A stretch of 64,000 bases of DNA from Magicicada septendecula. Taxonomy: Eukaryota; Arthropoda; Insecta; Hemiptera; Cicadidae. Shown piece by piece: positions 12,067 through 23,154 of this stretch. The stretch's first letter is position 1. Each line of letters begins with the position of its first letter. The notes beneath the pieces were generated by a model. It was not told where the DNA came from and searched no databases. It saw nothing but the letters and a program-made list of their open reading frames with translations. The DNA is taken from contig CM068375.1 of NCBI GenBank assembly GCA_034769895.1, positions 253,063,542-253,127,541 on the forward strand, written 5' to 3'. Position numbers and translations under genes: made by a program.

Positions 12067-13343
12067 ATGTCAAAAACTAACATAACCCAAAATGCAAACA
12101 AAAATCTAGAAAATTTAATAGTAGAAACAGAATTTGCCATTAACCTAATAAAAGACAATATACAAGAAGAAAAAAGAACAGAAGCAACACATATAATTAA
12201 AAAAATAATCACTAGCGAAATGAAAAACAAAGATAAACAAAAGAAAAACAATAAAACAATAAAAGAAATTAAAAATAAAGTAAAGAACAATAATTTAATA
12301 ATAACTAAAGCAGACAAAAGTCAAGCAACAGTAATCATCGATAAAGCAGACTACAACAAAAAAACCGTAGACTTCATCAACAATAATAAATGCCTACAAC
12401 TAGATAAAAACCCAACAGAAAACTATCTTAAACAAACAATAAAACTAATAAAAACAACTAAAAATATTTTCAACAATAAAAACATAGACATATATATAAA
12501 CAATAATCCAGAACCACCTAAAATGAATAGCCTAATAAAAATAAACAAATTAAACAACCCATTACGACCATTAATCAATTTCAAAAAAGCTCCTACATAC
12601 AAAATAGCAAAAATAATAGCACAAAAACTAAAAAGTAACAATCTAACAAATAACCATCATAACATAAAAAATACATACGAATTAATAGACAAACTAAAAA
12701 TAATAAATATAAATGAAAATACTTTTTTCACATCATATGACATAACAAACATGTACACTAATATCCCAGTAGAAGAAACAATTGACATAATAATAAACAA
12801 ACTTAAAGAACAAAATGAAAACAAACAATATATAACCGAAATAAAAAATAGTCTCCAACTAATACTAAAACAAAATTACTTTGAATTTAATAGCAAAATT
12901 TATCAACAGAAAGAAGGTTTAGCAATGGGATCACCATTATCAAGCATAATAGCAGAAATATTCCTACAACACATAGACACCAAAATACAAAATATCATAA
13001 AAACACATGACCCAAATGGCATATGGATAAGATATGCAGATGATGGACTATATGTATCAAATAACAAAAACACAAATGCAGATAACATACTGAAACAAAT
13101 CAATAAAATACATCCCAAAATACAATTCACAGAAGAAAAAAAAAACATAACAAAATCAACTATTTAGACATAACCATCACAAGATATAAAAAACACATAC
13201 AATATGCAATATATAGAAAACCAACTTCCACTAACATCATTATACCTAACCATTCTGATCACCCACCACAACATAAAATGGCAGCATTTTATTCGTTATT
13301 TAACAGAATGTACAAAATACCCCTAAACAAACAAGAAACTGAC
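12067..13343 (+). pseudogene. PLE reverse transcriptase, copy 5, single frameshift
   Basis: RT with all landmarks: KADKSQATVI, motif A SYDITN, GLAMGSPLSS and RYADDG. The frame is lost inside an A10 run at 13136-13145, where copy 4 has AAAAAGAAAAA, so one base is missing. Downstream the remaining RT tail (YRKPTSTN region) and the endonuclease are read in the shifted frame without any stop until 14177. This is the only lesion I can see in the RT-endonuclease region of this copy. Confidence 0.92.
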
Positions 13344-14177
13344 AAAGAAAGATATATAATATACCAAATTGGTTATGCAAATGGATACAATAAAAATACT
13401 ATGATCAAAATAGAAAATAAAATCAAATACAAAATAAAAACTGAACAATTAAGAATTAATCAAACTGAACAACACATTAATAATAACAACAACAAAAAAT
13501 GGGCCACATTCACATATATAAATAATAAAATGACAAAACTAACAAAACTATTTAAAAACACAGATATAAAAATAGCGTACAAAACTAATAAAAATAAATT
13601 ACAAAATCTAAATAGCTCACATAACAAAGATAATACAACAACCAACGGTATATACAAAATTGAATGCCAAGATTGCAATAAATGTTATATAGGACAAACA
13701 AAAAAACAGCTGAAAAAACGTTATTTTGAACACCTAAATGCATACAAAAAACCAGATATATATAAATCCAATTTAGCCACACATGCAATAAACACAGGAC
13801 ATGAATTCCCAGACATAACCAATGTAACACTAATAAAACATATACCACACAAAGGCACCATAATGAACATTTGGGAAAATTTACAGATTTACAAACATAA
13901 AACACAAAACAAACTAATACCAGAACAAATACAAATCAGTACAAAACATGACACAATATTCAAAGCACTCAACATCGAAAATACACAAAATACAAAAACA
14001 GATACCACAGCCACACACAATAATGCAACTTTAAAAGACCAAAGACCAACAAACTGCCTTAATAACATCCAGAAGCCAACACACAAATACTTCACCAGAA
14101 ACAAGATGGCGAAGGCTGAAGATGAGAGTACAGGAACTCTCGAAACATGTTCCACAAATAGAAAAATAACATCTTGA
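13344..14177 (+). CDS. PLE GIY-YIG endonuclease domain, copy 5, open
   Basis: Lies in the open 299-residue frame that begins at 13278. Numbering from that Met, GIYKIEC is at 124-130, cysteines are at 130, 133 and 136, YIGQT at 137-141, the conserved Arg at about 148 and the IWENLQI Glu at about 200. These are the expected GIY, YIG, Arg and Glu elements of the nuclease, with the extra CX2CX2C typical of PLEs. No TAA separates RT from endonuclease here. It would normally be made as the C-terminal part of one RT-EN protein; here the RT frameshift cuts it off. Confidence 0.88.
   Translation, partial: KERYIIYQIGYANGYNKNTMIKIENKIKYKIKTEQLRINQTEQHINNNNNKKWATFTYINNKMTKLTKLFKNTDIKIAYKTNKNKLQNLNSSHNKDNTTTNGIYKIECQDCNKCYIGQTKKQLKKRYFEHLNAYKKPDIYKSNLATHAINTGHEFPDITNVTLIKHIPHKGTIMNIWENLQIYKHKTQNKLIPEQIQISTKHDTIFKALNIENTQNTKTDTTATHNNATLKDQRPTNCLNNIQKPTHKYFTRNKMAKAEDESTGTLETCSTNRKITS
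14116..14146 (+). ncRNA. Hammerhead-like ribozyme motif, PLE copy 5
   Basis: CTGAAGA, the six-pair stem and GAAACATGTT are retained in the most intact copy, about 105 bases before the apparent element end. The core is unchanged across all five copies. Confidence 0.5.
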
Positions 14178-14250
14178 GGTAAATTTATATATAAATATTA
14201 AATGTATTATATACATCAAGAAACGGACTGTAGCAGAAAGTGATTGAAAT

Positions 14251-14424
14251 ATATATATATAGTTATCAATTCATCATGTGTGTGTATTCAAAATAAAATA
14301 TATATCCAATTTATTTTTTTAGTCAGAAGCAACATTGACAATTATGATAGAACTATGATAGTCGATTAAATGAGCACATACTTTATGTAAATATATACTT
14401 ATTTATACATATATTTTATTAATG
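14251..14424. other. Flank of PLE array, no gene seen
   Basis: Begins with an AT-dinucleotide run, then ordinary AT-rich sequence up to the SINE. It may be the integration flank of the array; no target duplication can be tested because the other flank is outside the window. Confidence 0.5.
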
Positions 14425-14714
14425 TAGGCGGCTCAGTAGACTAGTGGGTATGACACCTGGCTACTAATCTAGAGGTTAGTTCAATTCCCAGGCCCGCACC
14501 ATAAAAATCAAGGTGGGTTTTTCAGTCCCCAGGTCGACTCAGCCTGTTGAAAATGAGTACCTGCGATAACATCCTGGGGATAATAATGGGCGGCTGAAGT
14601 GTAGTGCTGACCACACTGCCTATTTTGTATGCCGTACGGCTCACATTAGGCAGCCTACCCTGCCTACTCCTAAACTACTTCAGTGGTATATATGAGAGCC
14701 ATTATTATTATTTT
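14425..14714 (+). mobile_element. tRNA-derived SINE
   Basis: The head resembles a tRNA gene. A box-A-like segment (AGTAGACTAGTGGG, about 14434-14447) and a box-B-like segment (GGTTAGTTCAATTCC, about 14474-14488) are about 40 bases apart, the layout of an internal RNA polymerase III promoter. A GC-richer unrelated body follows, and the element ends in a short ATT repeat tail, as many SINEs do. The length of about 290 bases fits. It is moderately GC-rich against its AT-rich surroundings. The family is not identified. Confidence 0.75.
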
Positions 14715-16324
14715 ATGAATATATAAATAGGTGTATTTACACACCAGGTATACACGGGTGTTTCAATTTTTGTACCAAGGAAAGGTTACATAGATGGGCT
14801 TGGAAAATTTATTGAATCTATCCGTTTTTTTATAAATATATACTGTATCATCTTTAGCCACAAAATGCACTTAATTCATGTTTTTTTCTAAAGGAAAGAG
14901 TATTATGCCTTTAATTTTTGTTGAATAATTCAGTAAGAATGTAACTATGAAATGTAATTTGTCTTCCTTTCTCATCCTGACAACTTCATTTATTTGTACA
15001 ATTAAATGCAGCACACAAGTATACTATTCTAATTGATAATTTACTACAATAATATCAATATCAAACACACTTAAAGTTTGTTGCCCAGACTGTGGTGGAA
15101 TCAGGAGTTTTAAATTTGGCCTAAGACAGTGCTACTTATGCAACATCTAGTGTCTAGTACATTTATATACTATATCTATTTATAGGTAACATATCTTGCA
15201 TATCCATTTGATTTGTGTTTGTGATCCTGATAGAGGATTGCAGTATGCTCTGTTTTCAAAATTAACTAGTTTTACTACGGTAGTCAATTTAATAGTGTAC
15301 AATAGAATAATTGCCCCTTATAAATGTAAACAAGATATAATTTTCAATGATTGTAAAGAGAATCAGTGTACTACTGTGAAAAAACAGCGAGTTGTGTTTA
15401 AGGTGAATTAAACCTAAATTAGTCAATGTAATTTAGCAACCTGTAAGCGTATCTGTGAAAAAATTTGAATTGCACTACACAGACGGCCTTATGTATATAT
15501 GAGGTAGCCTTATGAGGCTACAAGTGTATTAAATTAACCCAAGTACATGATGAAAAGTTTAGCAAGGATCAGTCAATAAGTTGTGTGTATGGTGTCTTAA
15601 CAACTCGACAAGTGTTGTGATGATGGCAATAAATATTGTTGAAATGTCAACACAATGATCATCACTAAGCCTTTCATCATTTATTGATGGTTACAACTAA
15701 TTTAAGGATTTATAACCCAAGTACAGTAAAACATTAATAGAAGTTCAAGTACATTAATATCCCTTCATACTTTTCCCTTCCCGTATGGTTACTTTTCTTT
15801 TGTATGTACCGTATTAAAATACAATGATTTACCTCATCTCAGCTGGTAATCACCTGGTTACACTACTTTAAAGAAGCCTTACCGTGGATCTATCTCTTTT
15901 ATTTAGTCCTACTTCCAATGTTTTTCATTCAAGGTGAAACAATGTGTTTTGGTGGAGCTGAGTGGCATGTACATTTTGTTGTGTATTTCGTGTAATTTAA
16001 GGTAAGAGAAAGAATAATCTGTTTCTGTATTTATATTACATATGTACATGTACTTTTATGTAAAAAAGTATATATCACTATTATTATTTATAAATATGGA
16101 AAACTTTGTAACCAAATGGTTACTAAGTTCTGTAATAGAACTGTGATCAGCATACTTATACATAAATATTTTTGAAACTTAAAAACAAACTTAAACCTAG
16201 TAAATTAAACACCTATATTGTTGTTTATAATTTAAATAATTTTTGCTTGTCTTATTTACTATTTTTGCTTGTAATCGATTATTATTTCCATTGATGGTTG
16301 AAGGGATTTAAAATTGATTGATAA
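14715..16324. other. Intergenic, no supported gene
   Basis: AT-rich DNA. A 71-codon frame at 15196-15411 has no recognisable motif and no splice or repeat context to support it. No RNA gene is visible. Confidence 0.5.
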
Positions 16325-17103
16325 TAAATTCCTATTATACTTTTCAGTCTGCGGACCCCCAAAAAAATTTTAAAAATTCACGGACCTCGTCTGAGTTCTG
16401 AAATGAAACAAACAGTAAATACGATAAAAACTTATATTTTAATTAAAATGTATTAAAATCAAAGTTCTCTTAACTTGCAAAATTATAATATTAGTTATAT
16501 CAAAAATAATTTAATGTGAACAATGAAGCTGCTTTTGAACAACTAGCTTTGCAATATTGCGTTTAATGTCTGATAATTTCAATATTAAGTCACTCTCGAC
16601 ATCAAGTTTATTTCTTAACTTTGACTTTAAATACGTGAGCAGGGAGAATGCTGTTTTACACAAATAAGTAGAGAGAAACACAGATGGACACTTCAAACTT
16701 TTTTTTGCGAGTTCAGGATAGTCAGTTACACATATGACCAGACGTCAGCTAGATGCAATTGCGAAAACTACAATTTTAATAAACTGTCATTTCTGCCAAT
16801 GAATCTTCTTCTTGTAGTGTAAGAGAGTGGTTTAGTCAGTTCGGCTGAGAAACAGATCTGCTACAAGACATTATTAAAGATATTAGTTTGAAATTACTTT
16901 TACAATTACAATTAGTTTAAACAAAACAAAAAATACTGGAATCTTCTACTGATTGTTTTAAGATTCTAAAATTTAGATTTTAGAACATAAAAAATCTGAG
17001 AAAATTACATTATATTATATTTTTTCTTAAAAGTGTCTGCGGACCCCCTGAAACATAGTCGCGGACCCCCAGGGGTCCGCGGACCCTACTTTGGGAACCA
17101 CTG
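16325..17103 (-). mobile_element. hAT transposon relic, internally deleted
   Basis: The right end, read on the minus strand, starts CAGTGGTTCCCAAAGTAGGG and continues with GGGTCCGCGGACCCC. The left end contains CTGCGGACCCCC after a degenerate terminus. Such ends with repeated 'gcggaccccc' motifs are typical of the hAT superfamily. Between them lies the C-terminal part of a transposase. At under 0.8 kb the element has lost most of its coding region. An 8-bp target duplication could not be confirmed because the left end is degenerate. Confidence 0.8.
16511..16729 (-). pseudogene. hAT transposase C-terminal (dimerisation) fragment
   Basis: Translation on the minus strand reads YPELAKKSLK, then FLSTYLCKTAFSLLTYLKSK, then RNKLDVESDL. 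This is the hAT C-terminal dimerisation region found in ZBED5/SCAND3-like transposases (pattern TYLCE.FS.L..IK.K.RN.L...L). About 73 residues remain; the catalytic DDE core and zinc finger are missing. The reading frame extends upstream of the first Met of the local ORF, as expected for an internal fragment. Confidence 0.82.
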
Positions 17104-17220
17104 CTCTAGACATTGATAAATTGAATTTATAAGAAATAAGAATTTAATAAATATATAAATAGTAATAAGTAAATCATATTATAAATAATTTAATTTAAGA
17201 AACTTTTTGATTTTTGTTTT

Positions 17221-18310
17221 GTTTAGATGTCGACACCTTCTCAACAATTTTAAGGCACAAGAAGTTGACGCTGTACTGAAATGAAGACTATTTTCTCTCT
17301 CTATATCCTTTTTGAACATCAGTGTTTAAAAGTTGAGGAAGAAAATAATTTTATGTTTGATAAAACCATGATTCCATATAAGAGCACAATCCCTGACCAT
17401 CTTTGCCAATACATAGCTTCAAAGCCCCATAAATGGGGTTCAACTTTTTTGTTAGGGCTGGTGTATCTGGTTTTTTATATATGATTTTATTCCTTACAGT
17501 GGAAAGTGCAACCTGTTTCATAGAACTAGTGTATGCAGGTGCTAATGATTAGAATATAATTTTGGAGAAAATATTTGATTACTTTATACAACACAGTTTC
17601 TTTCTCCTATCAGTCTACTGTTTATTTTGATAATTTTTACTAGTATTCACCTACTTTCATACTTGTATGAACAAAAAGGTCTTAGATCACTTGGGTCACT
17701 TTGTGCAAACAGACTTTACTCTTGTGTAGTTGATCATGACAAAACTCTAATTAAAAAGGGTATGGGTTCTCTTGATTACAACACCAACAATGATGGAGTT
17801 ATTGTTGTCAAATGGGCAGATAATAAATGTGTAACACTGGTATCAACAGGAAGTGCAGTGTCTACAGATAGTGAAACAATATAATGAGCATATGGAATGT
17901 GTTGATCTCTCAAATATGTTTACTGAATTGTACCGAATTCCAATCGAAGCTAACTAGTAATATTTACCAAATTTAGAATACATAATTGATGTGCCAATAT
18001 GAAATAGTGTACTTGGTTGTTTTATTGTAGATGTAAAGAGGTATATAAATGCAAAAAAGTATGCCTCTGAATGAGTTTCCTCATCTCATCAGTGAAGGTT
18101 TAATGTACTACATATAAACTAAGACATGGGAAACTTACTATGGAAGAAGCTGGGCAATCTACAGTTATTCCTCTTCCTGTTGGTGACAGCCACTACGACC
18201 CAATACGACAGTTCCCTGGCAGTAATCTAAAGGACACTGTAGATGTTGAACAAGTGGGACAAGTTGGGTACAATGTACAAAATACAAAGGGACATTACAA
18301 AGAAGCAATG
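17221..18310 (+). pseudogene. piggyBac-type transposase relic
   Basis: The first block (17281-17484) includes FDKTMIPYKS and KPHKWGSTF, matching the piggyBac DDE core around its first Asp. The second block (from about 17600 to 17884) includes YFDNFYTS (second Asp), a GTL.NR-like segment and VKWADNKCVTLVST, all in the expected order. A weaker C-terminal trace (SHYDPIRQFP, about 18190-18215) follows. Several stops and shifts separate the pieces and no TTAA ends are obvious, so this is an old fossil copy. A domesticated gene is unlikely given the stops. Confidence 0.82.
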
Positions 18311-21300
18311 TTATGACATTCTGACACTTTACTTTTTTTAATATGAAATAAATTTATTTGAGGAATAAATATTTTTTATTCACTTGTTTTTTTATTCACC
18401 TGTCAATCAGCTGTGAAACTTTGTAGCCAAATAATTTACAGTTTGGTTACAACTTACAAATTTTTTACTAAAAATCTGTAAAACACTAAAAGCACAAAAA
18501 GTTATATACCTGTACCTTATGAATCAGTATTTATCCACAAACATTTTTTTATTTGGTTAAGTACTGTTACCTGGTAAAGGGATATTAACTAATTTTGATA
18601 GTAATAAACTTGTGTTCTAGGGCTGCCATAAAAAAGGAATGTGCAGTTGCTTAAAACATTAGATATTAAAACTTCAGCAGATTCATTGTAACAGTTAGCA
18701 GTTAAGTTTATTAACAGTTGCTTTAGGTGCAGAAATTGAAATATTAAATAACTTGATTTACAAGGCATAACTTGATAGTAACCCACAACTTCGTCATCTT
18801 CTACACATTCAGTGGCATTCCTGCTCCTACAGGTGAAAAAAAGTTGCCACAAACAGCCCATAACTATTCCGTTATCAACGTAATTCTGTGAAGAACATTT
18901 TCATTGCTTAAATACTTAAAATCTATCTAAGAATTACAATTACGATGAATGGCTCAAGAGCTTGTCATGATAACAGTTGAAACCCAGTTGGCCAAAAAAC
19001 TTGACCTGACTAATATGATAGATGATTGCTGTCAGCTAGATTATCATAGGAGAATTAACTTGTTTTAATAAAACTATTCTAGTCTGTTTTAATATAATAT
19101 ACTCATTCTACCATGACATTTTCATTGGTCACTTCCATACTTCATAGTAGAAGCTGTTTAATTAATTTATATAGCCTAATATGTAATGTCTTTATGGTTT
19201 CATGAATGTGTTAAACTTTATATATCTGCTTGAATGAGTGTAACACGTGTGTTCCCACACTTATCTTTTTGATTACAACAAAATAAATAGCAAGTAATGA
19301 GCTCTTTTCCCTTAATTTTTGTAGTTTTACTCACACAGTCTAAGCTCCCTCAGACCTGCAAGAACTACTAAAAGGAAATCTCAAGGTGCTCTTCTGTGTG
19401 TATTTTGAAGATATTTGCAAACCCCCTAGAGAACACTTGAATTAGCCTATTATTTGCTGGGGTGTCAGTGTCCGCCAATTGTTTCTGACACTTACGATGG
19501 CCTCCAATGGTGGGGCCAAAACGTGTGTCTTGCACACAAACAGTAGACCACGGGCCTAACAGCCTGGCAAATAATGCTTCAAATGTTGACACAGATTGTG
19601 AAAGCCTAAGGAATTCTATAGCTTTGAAAACATTCTAGGAGGATTTATGGAGCCAGGACTACTAAGAACACCTGACTTAAGCTTCCTGGTCCCTGTTAGT
19701 GAGGCAGTGTAGTAAATTCCTTTCTATTTGCATTTTGGACAACAACTTTTGGAAACTCACAAAATGGTTTCGTACATTATTTATGATATTACTTATATAC
19801 CTACATTGGTTTGGCCTGGTGAACTTGATCAACATCAGTTTATCTGTAAGTTCACAGCCCGCCCATTGAAGATATTTTTCTTTAGGTGTACATCATTATT
19901 GTATACCACCAGTAGGGCAAACAGAAAGTGGCATGTTGCAACAACACCTGATAGACAAGGTCAGACATGCAATTGGGTAATCAGTAACTGGTTTGGCATC
20001 TATTTTCTTAGTACAAGGCTGTTTGACAAAATGGCCCAAATAGCGTTCCTAGGACTGAATGAATAAACTCTTTACCATGTTTATTTTGGCAGTAAAGATT
20101 AAAAATGTCTTAATGCTTTGTAGGTCTTGATTTCTACAGCTTGTGTTTTGAGAATGTCAGAGCTTTAATTAGAGTAATAATCTTAAATTTCTTGTAAACC
20201 TTCTTGCAGAAGTGAAAGTAAAATCTGTAACAGTGATGGAATTTATGGAATAATACTTTGAAGAAGACATCGGTTTTCAAGTGATTAAAATATTTCGATG
20301 GTAAAGAAATTGTCCCTGCTAATGAGAGATTATGATCTATCGCATTAATGAAATTTTATGAAACTGTATACGAAATCACTCAAACTGTATATGAAAACTG
20401 ACACATGACTATCAAGCGGACATCAAAATAAGTAAACAGCAAAGCTTCAGCACAAAAGCAATGAAGAACTGAAACTTGCCACAGATGGATGATACTTTAG
20501 GCTATATTTTTGGTAATAAGTTATGGGTTGTACAAAATCAGTGACAATTGACCCAGTAAATTGTTGTATATTATGTGTTCATAGTGGAAACTTTTTCAAA
20601 AGTGGTGAATCAGTTGTCATTATGCAGCAGTTACTCTGTCACCATTCATATTACAGTACCATTCCTAGCAGGAATACAACGAAGATGTGAATAAAGAAAT
20701 CTCAATCAATCACTTCTAAAGTGAAAACGAAATAACCAGCTCCTGTAATGAGACTCCAACAAACATTGAGATGTCAGGCAAGGCATGGTAAGGAGTCCTT
20801 GAATTCAGTAAGAAAAATGTGCTGCAGTCTGTCATTTATCCCCTTACAGTGTAATAAGAATTCTGCAAACCACACATCCATACAAAAATGCTAGTGGTTC
20901 ATAAGCTAAGTGAGTGTGAAAGAGTAAATTGCATAGCTTTCTCTGAGAAGTTATAAACATGTTGAGTAATGAAATAATCTTGTTAACAAGTGACAAAGTG
21001 CACTTACATTTATGTGATTCAGTGACTAACTGGTCTGATTCATATTCATGTTCTCCATACAGTCCTTCCTGTGTAACTGTCTGGTGTGGTGTAACAAGTT
21101 TTGGTCTCATAGTTCCTTATTTCTTTGAAAAGTGAACAGCCAACCAGTCATAGTGACTTCTGCCTAGTACACAGTTAAAGAACTTCTTTACTCCGGAACC
21201 GTGTCCTTGTGGAGTATGTTTCTCAAGTGTACATTGATGTATTACAAGGTTGTGTTGCAGAAACCAGCTACAGCTACACAAAATAACATGGCCCATCCAG

Positions 21301-21442
21301 GAATTCAAAACCTGTATCACAGGCTACAGGAGTGAACACATGACAGAGCTTGTTTGAAAAATGTTATTTAAAATTGAACATTTGAAGAACTACAATAACT
21401 AATTTTACTACTGTCATATAAGAAAAAGAAAGTATTTGAAGT
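18311..21442. other. Intergenic, no supported gene
   Basis: Several frames of 60-112 codons (for example 18589-18861 minus, 19728-20066 plus, 20844-21110 minus) show no domain, repeat or splice pattern I recognise. They may be decayed transposon or gene fragments. Slightly less AT-rich than the flanks. Confidence 0.4.
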
Positions 21443-21449
21443 ATATATT

Positions 21450-21888
21450 CAGGCGTGGATCCATGAAGGGGGGAAATTTCCTCCCCAAATGGTCACATCA
21501 GAGGAAAGTTTTTGTCATTTTATGATTTTGAATGTGATTTAAAAATCATATCACAGTATGCAAGTTCATGATTTTACGCTAAAATTACTTTAAATTGTAA
21601 CTGCACCTTACCAGCGTGCTTAATTTTTGTTTAATTGATAACCTAAACGAGTAGTGTTTATTTTAAGTTTGTAAATGTTATTAGAAAGAACACTGTACTA
21701 ACAAACACAAATGTGAATTAATTCTTATAAAGTACTAAATCTATTATGCTGATAATAACAAACTATATTTTATCTTTACTCATTACTATCATTCATACTT
21801 TAGATCTTTAAAGAATGGTCTAACTTTTCAAAATACTCCCAAAGTCAACACTTTCCTCCCCTAAAACTGTTTGCTGGATCTGCCTCTG
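21450..21888. mobile_element. Small hAT-type MITE
   Basis: The left end reads CAGGCGTGGATCCAT and the right end, reverse-complemented, reads CAGAGGCAGATCCAG; each is followed by a G-rich run and a GGAAA-type segment. These are imperfect terminal inverted repeats of the 'CAGGGGCGGATCCAG' kind common in non-autonomous hAT elements. The 7 bases ATATATT lie directly on both sides (21443-21449 and 21889-21895), close to the 8-bp duplication expected for hAT. The interior, about 400 bases, is AT-rich and non-coding. Confidence 0.7.
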
Positions 21889-21895
21889 ATATATT

Positions 21896-23127
21896 ACATA
21901 GCATTTGTTCAACTAGCTTAAGTAGAGCAAGTATACAAAATGTGCAGCTAAGAGTGAAAGCAGCAGTAAAACACCATTTCACATAACTTGTAAAGATTGG
22001 CTGTACCCACACATGAAAATCAGTTACAGTAATTATTTAGTTACATTAGTTACCCACTTACAAACTGTATAACTGAATGAGATAACAAACTTTAGCTCAG
22101 TGTTTGTTGCAGCCAATGAAAGAAAAATGATCATGTGGTGGAGAGCCTTCTCCATTAAAAACGTATAATGTGTATCATTTGCTCGTAATGTATGTGTAGT
22201 TGATGTGTTGGTCATTTTCTTGCCATGCAATGCATTCTCAATCTATGTGCTGTAGTAGACTGGCTAGTGAAATAGGATGTTTTATGAGTGAAGGATTATT
22301 AGAATTAAAGTTAAGTAACTCTTTCTTATTGATTTAAAAAAAAATCCCTCAAGTAAAACTTACAATGTTTTATATAAAGAAGTATTTTCCCACATGAATT
22401 TCACAGGACCCAGAAAATCTTGATTACGTGGAGAATTTTGTTGTAAAGAAGTTAACAGATCTATATAGATGTCCAGTATTTATTTTTTTACTTTTGCACG
22501 TTCGTTTTATTTAGTGTTTATTTAGCAATGTTGTTTCCTTGTTACACTGTATTATGTAGCCATACCATACGAGGCTGGAGTCACTGTTACTGTTTTACAG
22601 TGAAAACAAAAGTAGGTTTGTATTGATGGAATTCTTATGTGCAACTGACTGCTTAGACCTACATTTGTACTTTGCTGTGCCTCGATAAAATCTGGTTATT
22701 TCCTAGTTTTAACTGTATTTGTGTTGATGTCTTGTCGCTGTGCTCAATTGATAGTGCAACACAGTTATCTGTATGTGGTTTGTATGCTCCAGCATACATG
22801 TCTTATATAATGCACATCTCTTTCCAAAGGCAGGGATCAATTATATTTTGTATTTATCATATACTCTCCATGTTTCACATTACACTCCATGAAGGAAAAA
22901 TAATAATTCTGAACTCACAAAATAAAATGTCCTGTTCCAAAATACATTAGAACCTGCTTTCATTTTGTTATTGCTTTCATTTCTCTCATATACTTTTCCT
23001 GCCCTTCAACAGTAACGGCTAGTAGTCTACACACATCTGTGTTGGTGAAATTAAAAATTAAAGTATAATACTAGTATTTGTAAGAAAAAAAGAATACAAT
23101 AAACCCAACAAAACCAAAAAAGAAGAC
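21896..23127. other. Intergenic, no supported gene
   Basis: AT-rich; the longest frame (22672-22950) has no recognisable motif. A lysine/asparagine-type A-rich stretch precedes the PLE insertion. Confidence 0.45.
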
Positions 23128-23154
23128 TAGACTTGAGGAATAAATATAATTATT

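Larger units (their letters stand above)
1..14250 (+). mobile_element. Head-to-tail tandem array of five Penelope-like retroelement copies
   Basis: The same unit restarts at 1, 2871, 5740, 8626 and 11513, giving periods of 2870, 2869, 2886 and 2887 bases. Each unit carries, in order, a short N-terminal coding block, a PLE-type reverse transcriptase, a GIY-YIG endonuclease, a hammerhead-like motif and about 230 bases of A-rich non-coding DNA. RT plus GIY-YIG in this order is diagnostic of Penelope-like elements, and tandem copies with a partial leading copy are known for the group. The last copy loses similarity at about 14250 and runs into an AT-dinucleotide stretch. The natural 3' end is therefore probably there, and the segment equivalent to about 2730-2870 is probably the 5' start of the next unit. 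The left edge of the array lies outside the window. Confidence 0.95.
11513..14250 (+). mobile_element. PLE copy 5 (type B, array end)
   Basis: The last and least damaged unit. It follows copy 4 closely up to the RT, then differs at several sites. It has GAC where copies 3 and 4 have CAC ahead of the YADD motif, and GACAAA where copies 1-4 have the GAATAA stop between RT and endonuclease. Similarity to the other units ends at about 14250, where AT repeats begin. That point is the best estimate of the true 3' terminus. Confidence 0.93.

Noticed and set aside
488-13905. Many minus-strand frames of 60-157 codons in the PLE array, rich in Phe, Leu, Cys and Val (look like membrane proteins)
   Set aside because: They are antisense to the RT and endonuclease frames, repeat at the array period and result from the A-rich plus strand; no independent evidence.
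1-14250. CRISPR-like or satellite interpretation of the tandem repeat
   Set aside because: Units are 2.9 kb and encode RT and GIY-YIG; no short spaced repeats.
17281-17884. piggyBac-derived host gene (PGBD-like)
   Set aside because: Stops and shifts between the core blocks argue for a fossil copy.
19728-20066. 112-codon plus-strand frame, possibly part of a gene
   Set aside because: No recognisable motif, no conserved flanking exons; chance cannot be excluded.
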